Assembly: GCA_015075585.1 (NCBI GenBank)
Contig: JABTUB010000001.1
Coordinates: forward strand, 806,001 to 870,000
Direction: 5' to 3'
DNA length: 64,000 nucleotides
Source: Chloracidobacterium sp.
GTDB lineage: Bacteria; Acidobacteriota; Blastocatellia; Pyrinomonadales; Pyrinomonadaceae
Shown: positions 33,740 through 41,904 of the stretch, in pieces
How the letters are laid out: each line of letters opens with the position of its first letter
How positions within the stretch are numbered: the stretch's first letter is position 1
The notes under the pieces: model-generated
Seen by the model: only the letters and a program-made list of their open reading frames with translations
Databases searched by the model: none
What the model was told of the DNA's origin: nothing
Position numbers and translations under genes: made by a program

Positions 33740-34885
33740 ATGTTTCAAACCCGCCCAAACAGGAAGACCGGCCGCGACGCAAACCCAGGCGGCGAGCGCA
33801 GCAGCGAAGCACTCGATCATCGCGCGCAGATCATCCTGACGGCCATTATCAATGAACACTTTGTCACGGGAGAGCCTGTGAGTTCAAAGGTACTTGCCGA
33901 GCGGTTCGCCAATGCATCAGGGCTTAGCTCAGCTACGATCCGAAATGTAATGGCAGAACTTGAAGAACGCGGAATGCTTGAGCAGCCGCACACTTCAGCC
34001 GGACGAGTTCCTACCGATAAAGGCTACCGGTTCTACGTTGACAATCTGCTCGGGGTGCTGAGCATATCGAATGATGACCTGCATCGCATCGGCGAAGAGT
34101 ATGGCCTTACATTCAACGATCAGTACGAAACACCCGACAGGCTGATGGAACGTACGTCCCATTTACTATCGGCTCTTTCAAATAATGTGGGTATTGTCGT
34201 TTCGCCGTCATTGGCGACCGACCGCCTGCAGCATATCGAGTTCGTCGGCCTGAGTGACGACCGCATTTTGGTTGTCCTGGTTTCGGCACCGAATATCGTG
34301 CACAACAAGATCATTCGGACCGGCATTACCTTTTCGAGGGACGAGCTTGAAAGAACGGCAAACTATCTGAACAGGGAATTTGCCGGCAAGAGTCTGGCCG
34401 AGACGCGTGCTGAGATCATACGTCAGATGCACGAGGAAAAGGCCTTATTTGACAAACAGCTGCAATCTGCCGCGATCCTTTGTACTCAGAGTATCGAGAA
34501 CGAGGATGAAGCGGGCGAGGTTTTTGTTGACGGTACCACGAACATCCTTACGAAAAAGGATTTTACCGACCTCGAGAACCTGCGGGAATTGCTGCGGACG
34601 ATCGGCGAGCGGTCACGCCTGCTTCAGATCCTAACCGAATGTATCGAAACGGATACGGCGGCCAAAGGTGATGTTCAGATCATGATCGGAAGTGAGCATC
34701 GGACGCCGAGCATGCAGAATTGCACGCTCATTTCCGCTCCGTACCGCATCGCGGGCAGCAGTGCGATCGGCACACTGAGCGTGCTCGGCCCCACGAGGAT
34801 CGAGTACCCGAGGATGATCTCGATCGTCTCGTATGTAGCGAAGACATTGGAACGGATGATGTCATCCGGTTCTCCGCACGAATAG
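33740..34885 (+). CDS. hrcA: Heat-inducible transcription repressor HrcA
   Basis: 381 residues. An N-terminal winged helix (IILTAIINEHFVTGEPVSSK, then SSATIRNVMAELEERGMLEQ) is followed by PHTSAGRVPTDKGYRFYVD, the HrcA signature, and a GAF-like dimerisation region. It represses grpE-dnaK-dnaJ at normal temperature and needs GroEL to stay folded. First gene of the classical heat-shock operon; grpE starts 34 nt after its stop. Confidence 0.95.
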   Translation: MFQTRPNRKTGRDANPGGERSSEALDHRAQIILTAIINEHFVTGEPVSSKVLAERFANASGLSSATIRNVMAELEERGMLEQPHTSAGRVPTDKGYRFYVDNLLGVLSISNDDLHRIGEEYGLTFNDQYETPDRLMERTSHLLSALSNNVGIVVSPSLATDRLQHIEFVGLSDDRILVVLVSAPNIVHNKIIRTGITFSRDELERTANYLNREFAGKSLAETRAEIIRQMHEEKALFDKQLQSAAILCTQSIENEDEAGEVFVDGTTNILTKKDFTDLENLRELLRTIGERSRLLQILTECIETDTAAKGDVQIMIGSEHRTPSMQNCTLISAPYRIAGSSAIGTLSVLGPTRIEYPRMISIVSYVAKTLERMMSSGSPHE

Positions 34886-34891
34886 GGCGAC

Positions 34892-34917
34892 AGGCATTGT
34901 CGCTCCGGCCAATGCCT
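34892..34917 (+). promoter_or_regulatory. Hairpin directly before the grpE start codon
   Basis: AGGCATTG (34892-34899) pairs perfectly with CAATGCCT (34910-34917) over a 10-nt loop. The stem ends one base before the grpE ATG at 34919. It would block ribosome access at low temperature, the behaviour of an RNA thermometer; this role is inferred. Confidence 0.45.
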
Positions 34918-34918
34918 T

Positions 34919-35752
34919 ATGGACCCCAAGGAACAAATTTCAGACCCCGAAGACCCGATCCGAGAGATAGATGGCGATATGACATCGTCCGTCGAGGATT
35001 TCATCCGCGAACTTGAGGCCAAGGAAAGGGACCTTCATATCACGTCCGATCTTTCTATTGAGATCGCCGATGCGGACGAAGACCACGAAACGGTGCCCGA
35101 TTTTGTTATGGAGGAGATCGGCTCTCCTGCGGTCGCGAATGCTCAGGCCGCGGCTGCCTCCAAAGTTAGTAATTTCGAGCTCGAGAATGAGATCGCCGCA
35201 CTGAAGCTCAAAGTATTCGAGCTGCGAAACGAACGCAACGAGATACAGGAAAAAAGTGATCGCAGGTTGAAGGATTTCGAGAACTTCAAGTATCGCGTTG
35301 ATCGTGAGCGTCGCGGTGCTTTTATCGATCAGATCGCAAATCTGGGCGTCCAGATGCTCCCGGTACTCGATAATCTTAACCGAGCGCTCGACGTTTCACC
35401 GGCTGAGCTAGCCGGAAGAACGCCTGAATTCAAACATCTTTTTGACGGGCTTGTGCTGGTCAATCAGCAGATGAATGAGGTATTTGCCGGCATGGGCGTG
35501 ATCTCGATCCCGGCTATGGGCGAGCGTTTTGACCCGAATTTTCACGAGGCAGTTGCGATGGAGGAACGCGATGATCTTGAGCCGAACATTATCATCGATG
35601 AGATGCTCCGCGGCTACCGCATCGGCAACAGAGTGATCCGCCACTCGATGGTACGAGTTTCGGCCCCAAAGGCCGCTCCCAAGGCCTCCGAAGAAGCATC
35701 GGAGGATCTTTCACCTGAAACGGACGTCTCGGAGAGCGAGGCTGCCGAATGA
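34919..35752 (+). CDS. grpE: Nucleotide-exchange factor GrpE
   Basis: 277 residues, longer than the usual 200 because of an acidic N-terminal extension (residues 1-80) and an acidic tail. Coiled coil at about 85-125 (LENEIAALKLKVFELRNERNEI), then FKYRVDRERR and the C-terminal beta domain with VISIPAMGERFDPNFHEAV. It releases ADP from DnaK. A later in-frame ATG at 34979 exists, so the start is not fully fixed. dnaK follows after 37 bp. Confidence 0.93.
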   Translation: MDPKEQISDPEDPIREIDGDMTSSVEDFIRELEAKERDLHITSDLSIEIADADEDHETVPDFVMEEIGSPAVANAQAAAASKVSNFELENEIAALKLKVFELRNERNEIQEKSDRRLKDFENFKYRVDRERRGAFIDQIANLGVQMLPVLDNLNRALDVSPAELAGRTPEFKHLFDGLVLVNQQMNEVFAGMGVISIPAMGERFDPNFHEAVAMEERDDLEPNIIIDEMLRGYRIGNRVIRHSMVRVSAPKAAPKASEEASEDLSPETDVSESEAAE

Positions 35753-35789
35753 TATATCTCACAGAACCCGAAGCAAAAGGATATAGATT

Positions 35790-37595
35790 ATGGGCAAGGT
35801 AATAGGAATCGATCTTGGTACAACGAACTGCTGCGTCTCGGTACTCGAAGGCGGAACGGTCCAGATCATCTCAAATAAAGAAGGCGGGCGTACGACGCCG
35901 TCGGTCATCGGGTTTACGGACAAAGACGAGCGTCTTGTAGGGCAGATCGCCAAACGCCAGGCGGTAACGAACGCGGCGAATACGCTCTTCGCTGTAAAGC
36001 GCCTCATAGGACGTAAATTCGATGCTCCGGAGGTCGAAAAGATGCGCAAAAGCGTGCCTTTCGAGATCGTGAAATCGCCGAATGGCGACGCCCATATTCG
36101 CGTGCTCGACCGTGTTTACAGCCCGCCTGAGATATCGGCGATACTGCTCCAGCGTTTAAAGCTAGCGGCTGAAGAATTCCTCGGTGACAAGGTTACCGAG
36201 GCGATCATTACGGTTCCCGCGTACTTTGACGATATGCAGCGGCAAGCGACGCGTGACGCCGGCAAGATCGCGGGCCTTGAGGTCGAACGTATCATTAACG
36301 AGCCGACGGCGGCTGCCCTTGCCTATGGGTTCGGCAAGGCAAAGACCGAAAAGGTTGCCGTCTATGACCTCGGCGGCGGTACATTCGATATCTCGATCCT
36401 GGAGATCAACGACGGCGTCTTCGAGGTGCTGTCAACATCCGGAAATACGTTCCTCGGCGGCGAGGACTTTGACGAACGCATACTCGAATGGCTTGTGGAA
36501 GGATTCCAGACCGAGAACGGTATTGATCTGCGCAAGGACCGATTGGCACTCCAACGGCTCAAGGAAGCCGCGGAGCGGGCCAAATGCGAGCTTTCGAGCG
36601 TGGCTGAGACGACGATCAGTCTGCCCTTCATCGCAGCCGATGCCACAGGCCCGAAACACATAAATTCAGTTTTGACACGCGACAAATTCGAAGAATTGGT
36701 AATAGACCTTGTCGAGTCGTCGGTCGAGCCATGTCAAAAGGCGCTGTGGGATGCAAAGCTTCAGCCTTCTGACATTGATAAGGTGATATTGGTAGGCGGC
36801 CAGACGCGTTCACCGATAATCGGGAGAACGGTTGTCGAGGTTTTCGGCAAGGCGGCGTCGTCCGAGATCAACCCCGACGAAGTTGTTGCGATGGGCGCCG
36901 CGATCCAAGGCGGTGTGCTCACCGGCGATGTCAAGGATATCGTGCTTCTCGACGTCCTGCCGTTGTCGCTGGGACTTGAAACGCGCGGTGGTCTTTTCGT
37001 AAAGCTCATCTCGCGTAACTCGACCATCCCGCTTAAGAATACGATGACGTTCACGACGGTCGTTGACAACCAGCAATCGGTCGAAGTGCACATTCTGCAG
37101 GGTGAACGCGAGATCGCATCGGCGAACCGGTCGCTCGGCAAATTCGAGCTTGTCGGAATTCCGCCGGCACCTCGCGGAGTTCCGCAGGTCGATGTGTCCT
37201 TTGAGATCGATGCGAACGGCATCGTAAGCGTTTCGGCGAAGGATAAGATGACCGGCCTCGAACAGGCGATGCAGATCACGCCGTCGTCAGGCCTGTCGCC
37301 TGACGAGATCGAGAAATTGATAATTGAGGCGGAGACGAGCGTTGAACGCGACCGAACCGAAAAGGATCTGATCGTAGAACGCAACAAACTGGATTCGCTG
37401 ATACGCAACGCCCGCCGTGCGATGTCCGAGGTTGGGGCCGCTTTATCAGCAGAAGATCAGCAGACGATCAAAGCGATCCTCGGCGAGGCTGATGAGATGC
37501 TTGGCTCCGAAAGCCTCAGCCAACTGCGGGATCAGTTCTCAAGGGTCGAATCAGCGGCTAATCGGATTACCGCGGCAATGCTGACAATGGCTTAG
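35790..37595 (+). CDS. dnaK: Chaperone DnaK (Hsp70)
   Basis: 601 residues, about 35 shorter than E. coli DnaK. The ATPase domain has [43 protein letters not shown] and LVGGQTRSP. The substrate domain begins after the [11 protein letters not shown] linker. The usual disordered tail with the EEVD-like end is absent; the protein stops after a helical lid ([13 protein letters not shown]). AAAGGA lies upstream of the ATG. Central folding chaperone, third gene of the heat-shock operon. Confidence 0.95.
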   Translation: MGKVIGIDLGTTNCCVSVLEGGTVQIISNKEGGRTTPSVIGFTDKDERLVGQIAKRQAVTNAANTLFAVKRLIGRKFDAPEVEKMRKSVPFEIVKSPNGDAHIRVLDRVYSPPEISAILLQRLKLAAEEFLGDKVTEAIITVPAYFDDMQRQATRDAGKIAGLEVERIINEPTAAALAYGFGKAKTEKVAVYDLGGGTFDISILEINDGVFEVLSTSGNTFLGGEDFDERILEWLVEGFQTENGIDLRKDRLALQRLKEAAERAKCELSSVAETTISLPFIAADATGPKHINSVLTRDKFEELVIDLVESSVEPCQKALWDAKLQPSDIDKVILVGGQTRSPIIGRTVVEVFGKAASSEINPDEVVAMGAAIQGGVLTGDVKDIVLLDVLPLSLGLETRGGLFVKLISRNSTIPLKNTMTFTTVVDNQQSVEVHILQGEREIASANRSLGKFELVGIPPAPRGVPQVDVSFEIDANGIVSVSAKDKMTGLEQAMQITPSSGLSPDEIEKLIIEAETSVERDRTEKDLIVERNKLDSLIRNARRAMSEVGAALSAEDQQTIKAILGEADEMLGSESLSQLRDQFSRVESAANRITAAMLTMA

Positions 37596-37620
37596 ATCCC
37601 GCTGCACGCTTGCGATAAAC

Positions 37621-37650
37621 AGAATGGGCGTCATTTTCGGCGTCCATTCT
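37621..37650 (+). terminator. Hairpin between dnaK and dnaJ
   Basis: AGAATGG (37621) pairs with CCATTCT (37644-37650), with G-U and C-G pairs continuing inside. A weak TCATT follows. It may terminate part of the transcripts or protect the dnaK 3' end, lowering dnaJ relative to dnaK. Confidence 0.5.
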
Positions 37651-37752
37651 TCATTCCCGGCACTGCTGAGGATAAGTTTTGCGTTCCGGTGCATTCATTT
37701 GAGATAATATTTAGTGCGTTAGGCCACCGATCGTGGGCTGGCGCTTTTTTGG

Positions 37753-38850
37753 ATGAGTAAGCGAGATTATTACGAGATATTAGGCGTGACACGCACCGCG
37801 ACCGAGGTAGAGATCAAGCGTGCATATCGAAGCCTTGCGGTACAGCACCATCCGGATAAGAATCCGGGCGATGCGGAAGCCGAAGACAAATTCAAAGAAG
37901 CAGCCGAAGCCTATAGTGTCTTGTCCGACAGCCAAAAGCGGGCTGCATACGATAGGTTCGGCCATCGCGGCGTCAGTGCGGGTGCAGGCGGCTATGATGC
38001 CGGATACTCGAATTTCGAGGATATATTCGATATGTTCGGGTTCGGTGATATGTTTGGGCGGCGCTCGACACGCTCGACCGTACAGCGCGGTTCCGATCTT
38101 CGATTCGACCTTCAGATCACGCTAGAAGATGCGGCGTTGGGCAAGGATGAGAAGCTCCGTATCCCTCGCCTTGAACAGTGCGATGAATGCAGCGGCACAG
38201 GTGCCGAAAAAGGCACACAACCGGAGATCTGCATTACGTGTAAAGGCAGCGGCCAAACGAGTTACAGTCAAGGGTTCTTCAGCGTGATGCGGACGTGTGC
38301 GAACTGCGGCGGCAAGGGCCGCATCATTAAGTCGCCCTGCAAAACGTGCCGCGGACAAGGCCGTGTCGAACGCGAAAAGACCATAGAGATAAAGATACCC
38401 GCCGGCGTTGAGACCGGTTCGCGTCTGCGTGTTGCCGGCGAAGGTGAGTCGGGTACGAACGGCGGCGGCCCCGGCGACCTTTATGTCGTGATCCACGTTG
38501 CTGATCACGAGCGTTTCGAACGTCAGGGCGCGAATCTCTATTCGGCGGTTCCTATCACGTTCGCGCAGGCGGCGTTGGGTGCTGATATCGACGTTCCGAC
38601 GCTGGATGGTAACGAGAAGATAAAAGTTCCTGCCGGTACGCAGACCGGCACGGTCTTCCGTGTCAGGTCACAGGGAATGCCCGTGCTTGGCGGCCGCGGT
38701 AAAGGTGATCTTTTCGTTGCAGTGACGGTTGTTACGCCTAAGAAATTGACAGGCGAACAGCGAAAATTACTGGAACAGCTTGCCGAAGTTGAAACGTCCG
38801 ATTTTTCGGACGAGTCATTTTTAGACAAGGTACGGAATATCTTTAGCTGA
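37753..38850 (+). CDS. dnaJ: Co-chaperone DnaJ (Hsp40)
   Basis: 365 residues. J domain 1-70 with the HPD motif (HHPDKNPG), a Gly/Phe linker ([15 protein letters not shown]), four CxxCxGxG zinc-finger repeats from CDECSGTG through [16 protein letters not shown] to CKTCRGQG, then the C-terminal beta domains ([15 protein letters not shown]). It stimulates DnaK ATPase and delivers clients. Last gene of the operon; a very strong hairpin follows. Confidence 0.96.
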   Translation: MSKRDYYEILGVTRTATEVEIKRAYRSLAVQHHPDKNPGDAEAEDKFKEAAEAYSVLSDSQKRAAYDRFGHRGVSAGAGGYDAGYSNFEDIFDMFGFGDMFGRRSTRSTVQRGSDLRFDLQITLEDAALGKDEKLRIPRLEQCDECSGTGAEKGTQPEICITCKGSGQTSYSQGFFSVMRTCANCGGKGRIIKSPCKTCRGQGRVEREKTIEIKIPAGVETGSRLRVAGEGESGTNGGGPGDLYVVIHVADHERFERQGANLYSAVPITFAQAALGADIDVPTLDGNEKIKVPAGTQTGTVFRVRSQGMPVLGGRGKGDLFVAVTVVTPKKLTGEQRKLLEQLAEVETSDFSDESFLDKVRNIFS

Positions 38851-38870
38851 GCTTTTGCATCGCATAGAAG

Positions 38871-38905
38871 AACACGGGGTACGACCCAAGGTCGTACCCC
38901 GTGTT
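38871..38905. terminator. Strong bidirectional terminator after dnaJ
   Basis: A perfect 16-bp stem, starting AACACGGGGTACGACC, with a 3-nt CAA loop, followed by CTTTGG. It lies between converging dnaJ and the gene ending at 38942. Confidence 0.85.
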
Positions 38906-38941
38906 CTTTGGTACTGATGTCGGCATCTGAATTATCGCTGC

Positions 38942-39490
38942 TCAATATCGCTTGAGCGACCTCAGGATCTTTTCAGTGTCGGCGAGCGATATCATTACAA
39001 GGCTCTCATCCTCGGAGTCGACGTTTCCGTTGTAGTGAAACGCCGTTTTGCCGACAGAGAACCACTCGGTCATCGCAAAGTTAGGCATCTTCTTGCCGTC
39101 CTCATCCAACGGCTGATAGAGCAGATAAACCCGTCCGACGCCGGTTCGCAGCGTCCGCGCGCCGTCGTACATCAGATCGCCGAGGCCGTCGAAGCCGGCC
39201 GTGATCGAGAAGCTCTGCTTCTTATCATCTTTCAATATGCGCCGGTAGGTTACCGAGAAGACCTTGTCTTCGATCTTTACCTTCCTGCCGAGGCTGCTCT
39301 CGACCGCCGCGATCTCAAAGCCGGCAGGAAGCCACGTAGGCAGCGGGAATGCGAGTGAGCGTTTCGCCGCATCCAGTTCTTTTTTTGCGGCAGGCGTCAA
39401 ACCCGGAAATGTCGTTCTCTGTGCAGCTGCAACCGCAGCCAATAAAAAGATCGCTGCGAATATCGAGAGGCTTCGCTTCATAAACGTCAT
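38942..39490 (-). CDS. Secreted protein of unknown function
   Basis: About 182 residues from ATG 39490, which has GGAG 8 nt upstream and shares an ATGA overlap with the stop of the peptidase T gene. A signal peptide (SIFAAIFLLAAVAAAQ) directs export. The mature part includes FPLPTWLPAGFEIAAVESSL and SFSITAGFDGLGDL, recalling MucB/RseB-like or DUF4367-type domains, but I cannot assign it. Translational coupling suggests a shared role with the exported peptidase. Confidence 0.75.
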   Translation of the reverse strand: MTFMKRSLSIFAAIFLLAAVAAAQRTTFPGLTPAAKKELDAAKRSLAFPLPTWLPAGFEIAAVESSLGRKVKIEDKVFSVTYRRILKDDKKQSFSITAGFDGLGDLMYDGARTLRTGVGRVYLLYQPLDEDGKKMPNFAMTEWFSVGKTAFHYNGNVDSEDESLVMISLADTEKILRSLKRY

Positions 39491-40803
39491 TTTGCTTTCT
39501 CCGCCCATATCTGTACTAGGTTCACAAGCGTCTCGGTCGTTTTCTCAAGGCCTTTGCGCGAGTTGAATTCGAGTTTGCCGTGGAAATTATGTCCGCCGGT
39601 GAAAAGGTTCGGCGTAGGCAGTCCGCGCGCGGTCAGGTTCGAGCCGTCCGTGCCGCCGCGTATCGGCGTAAGCTTTGCCGTAATGCCCGCGCGTTTCGCG
39701 GCCTCGATGGCATAGTCGGTCAACTGCGGATAATCCTTTAAGACCTCGAACATATTCAGGTAACCAAGCTCACTCTTATATTCGATCTTGACGTTCGGAT
39801 ATTTCGCCTGTGTACGCGCGATCACCTGCTTCACGGCCTCTTCCTGTGCGGCGAGGCCCGCGATGTCAAAGTTTCTGAGCAGCACCTTGACCACCGAGGT
39901 CTCTTCGCCCATCGTCGCAACATACGGGTGCAGAAAGCCTTCGCGTTTTTCCGTCGTCTCCGGCCGATTGGGCACCATATCGGGAAAATTACCGAGGAAA
40001 TCGCCCGCAGCGTACATCGAATTGATCATGATCCCCTTCGCAGTGCCCGGATGCGTATTCTTACCGTGAAAAGTGACGGTTGCGGTGCGTGCGGACCACG
40101 TCTCGTTCGAGATATCGCCCAACTCTTCGCCATCGACAGTGTAAGCGAATTTCGCCCCCCAGCCCTTTATGTCGAATTTATCAATACCGCCGCCGACCTC
40201 CTCGTCCGGTGTGAACGCGATCGCGATGTTGCCGTGTTTGATCTGCGGATTCTGCTTCAGGATGTCGATCATCGTCATTATCTCGGCCACGCCCGACTTA
40301 TCGTCCGAACCGAGCAGCGTCGTACCGTCCGCGGTGATGATGTCGTCGCCGATGAGATTCTTGAGATCGGGATTCTGCGCAACGGTGATGACCTGTGTCT
40401 TATCATTCGGCAGCACAATGTCGCCTCCCTGATAATTCTTGTGAATGATAGGGTTGACGTTCGCGCCCGAGACCGCCGGTGAAGTGTCCATATGTCCGAT
40501 CAAGCCGATCGTCGGCACCTTTGAATTGTCGGGAAGATTGCCGGGGACCATACCATATACGATCGCAAATTCGCTCATACGCACATCCTGCACGCCAAGC
40601 TCCTTCAACTCCTTCTCCAGCAGCCGCGCAAGATCGAACTGCTTCTTTGTCGAAGGCACAGTATTCTGATCCTCGGCCGATTGCGTGTCGATCTTGACAT
40701 ACCGCAGGAACCGCGACATAGACGTTTCCTTTGGCGGCACCGTCTGGCCAAAGGACGAAAAAGCAAAAACCAATGTAAATAATGATGCAATGATGATTTT
40801 CAT
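39487..40803 (-). CDS. pepT: Peptidase T (M20 tripeptidase) with a signal peptide
   Basis: About 438 residues from ATG 40803. Residues 1-20 (IIIASLFTLVFAFSSFGQ) form a signal peptide, which ordinary PepT lacks. The M20 zinc site is seen in GHMDTSPAVSG, LGSDDKSGVAEI, FTPDEEVGGG and GGHNFHGKLEF, with GGTDGSNLT. It removes the N-terminal residue from tripeptides; here the site would be periplasmic. Upstream residues from 40842 are not conserved PepT sequence. It overlaps the next gene by 4 nt. Confidence 0.9.
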   Translation of the reverse strand: MKIIIASLFTLVFAFSSFGQTVPPKETSMSRFLRYVKIDTQSAEDQNTVPSTKKQFDLARLLEKELKELGVQDVRMSEFAIVYGMVPGNLPDNSKVPTIGLIGHMDTSPAVSGANVNPIIHKNYQGGDIVLPNDKTQVITVAQNPDLKNLIGDDIITADGTTLLGSDDKSGVAEIMTMIDILKQNPQIKHGNIAIAFTPDEEVGGGIDKFDIKGWGAKFAYTVDGEELGDISNETWSARTATVTFHGKNTHPGTAKGIMINSMYAAGDFLGNFPDMVPNRPETTEKREGFLHPYVATMGEETSVVKVLLRNFDIAGLAAQEEAVKQVIARTQAKYPNVKIEYKSELGYLNMFEVLKDYPQLTDYAIEAAKRAGITAKLTPIRGGTDGSNLTARGLPTPNLFTGGHNFHGKLEFNSRKGLEKTTETLVNLVQIWAEKAK

Positions 40804-40834
40804 AAAATTATTGTCCCATAATTGTACCCGAGAT

Positions 40835-40849
40835 GTCGCCAACGGCGAC
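40835..40849. repeat. Palindromic 15-mer, copy 1
   Basis: GTCGCC-AAC-GGCGAC, 6-bp arms, immediately upstream of pepT. A matching copy with the loop complement lies at 40922. The surrounding 40804-40985 gap holds no gene. Confidence 0.4.
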
Positions 40850-40921
40850 CAGGGTCTAAAGTCTAAGGCCTAGAGTAACGCAGTTGAGCCGCACTGTTTC
40901 AGTTCCAATCTATTCCGATTT

Positions 40922-40936
40922 GTCGCCGTTGGCGAC
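40922..40936. repeat. Palindromic 15-mer, copy 2
   Basis: GTCGCC-GTT-GGCGAC, the same palindrome in inverted orientation relative to 40835, 72 bp away. The pair could form a larger cruciform or be REP-like units. Confidence 0.4.
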
Positions 40937-40985
40937 TATGCAACCGCGTCCTAAGGAAAAACGCGGGTCAGGGCAGCAAGGGTTC

Positions 40986-41405
40986 TCACCTTGAGGGCGT
41001 CGTGCTTTCCCAAAAACAGAACTGGAAATCTGGTCGGGATAAAATCATCGAATATCGTGTTCCAGCGTAGATAGTGGCTACCTCCTCGATCGTTTCACCC
41101 TCATACCCCGTCGTCATTACGAATCGATCATTAGGCGGATCGAGATTCCGGTCAGAGAAGATGTAGGGATAATCTATGGGATCGTCCCACGACGAACATT
41201 CAAATCCAAACGAGCACGGATATCGACAACCCGTGGCTATCAATCGTTCGCTAAGGTTCTTCTGTTCCGGATCAGGTACATCTGTACGATCGTTTACGAG
41301 CAATAGAACATAGTCGTCATCTCCAAATGGCGACACAAACTCATCGGGGCTAAAAATCTCCTCGAACCATAGATCATGGCCCGTCGTCTTAACTAAATGC
41401 TCCAC
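40986..41405 (-). CDS. Hypothetical protein
   Basis: 139 residues from a GTG at 41405 with GGGAA just upstream. No signal peptide or membrane helix. Acidic, aromatic-rich sequence (DLWFEEIFSPDEF, DDYVLLLVNDRTDVPD, PYIFSDRNLDPPNDRF, TIYAGTRYSM) that looks like a real folded protein, but I do not recognise the family. It begins where a decayed aldehyde-dehydrogenase tail ends, in a region that seems to have been rearranged. Confidence 0.6.
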   Translation of the reverse strand: MEHLVKTTGHDLWFEEIFSPDEFVSPFGDDDYVLLLVNDRTDVPDPEQKNLSERLIATGCRYPCSFGFECSSWDDPIDYPYIFSDRNLDPPNDRFVMTTGYEGETIEEVATIYAGTRYSMILSRPDFQFCFWESTTPSR

Positions 41406-41491
41406 TTCCCGGAAATACTCAAGTACACATTCTTCTTTTCCGTGAAAAATCTGAGTGCTTCGAAGCCGCCTTCACGGCTGACACCAGATCC
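41393..41491 (-). pseudogene. Remnant of an aldehyde dehydrogenase C-terminus
   Basis: In one minus frame this reads GSGVSREGGFEALRFFTEKK followed by NVY, closely matching the last residues of the intact gene at 41889 (DSGVGREGGFEAVRFFTEEK then NICIKY). It ends at TAG 41393. No upstream dehydrogenase sequence is attached. It flanks the lipoprotein gene on the side opposite the intact copy, so about 69 bp is repeated imperfectly on both sides. Confidence 0.6.
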
Positions 41492-41904
41492 TAATAAGTC
41501 GTTTTCGTCATATCGAAAGAACATTTTCCATCACGATGTTTGGGATCGATAACGACAAGTTCCTTGAATCCAAGGACAGCGTACGGCTTTCTGTTCTCAG
41601 GATTAGGGTATAAAGTGCCAACGGACTTACAAGAGACAATTTCGCTATCAATTGTCAGAGTCTCACCATTGTTGCTAACGGTTATCTTGGCCTTTTGATC
41701 TGACGTGGAGTATTCGTGTTCCATTGCCGCAACAAATCTATCACGCGACTTCTTCAGCGTCTCTTCTTGAATCTCTTCCTTTGACTTCGAAGGCGAAGGG
41801 ATGGGCGTATCCTTTGTCGCATTATTTCCCGATTTACACGCGAAGGTGGCGGCCAAGTACATAACGACAATGATCACTATAGTTCTATCTAATATTTTAT
41901 GCAT
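41491..41904 (-). CDS. Putative lipoprotein of unknown function
   Basis: 137 residues. The N-terminus (IVIIVVMYLAATFAC-KSG) is a lipoprotein signal with lipobox ATFAC. A Pro/Ser/Lys linker follows, then a small domain with RFVAAMEHEYSTSD, KITVSNNGETLTID and VLGFKELVVIDP. No family recognised. Its ATG lies 16 nt inside the end of the aldehyde dehydrogenase gene, and its stop touches the dehydrogenase remnant, so it appears inserted between duplicated gene ends. Confidence 0.65.
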   Translation of the reverse strand: MHKILDRTIVIIVVMYLAATFACKSGNNATKDTPIPSPSKSKEEIQEETLKKSRDRFVAAMEHEYSTSDQKAKITVSNNGETLTIDSEIVSCKSVGTLYPNPENRKPYAVLGFKELVVIDPKHRDGKCSFDMTKTTY

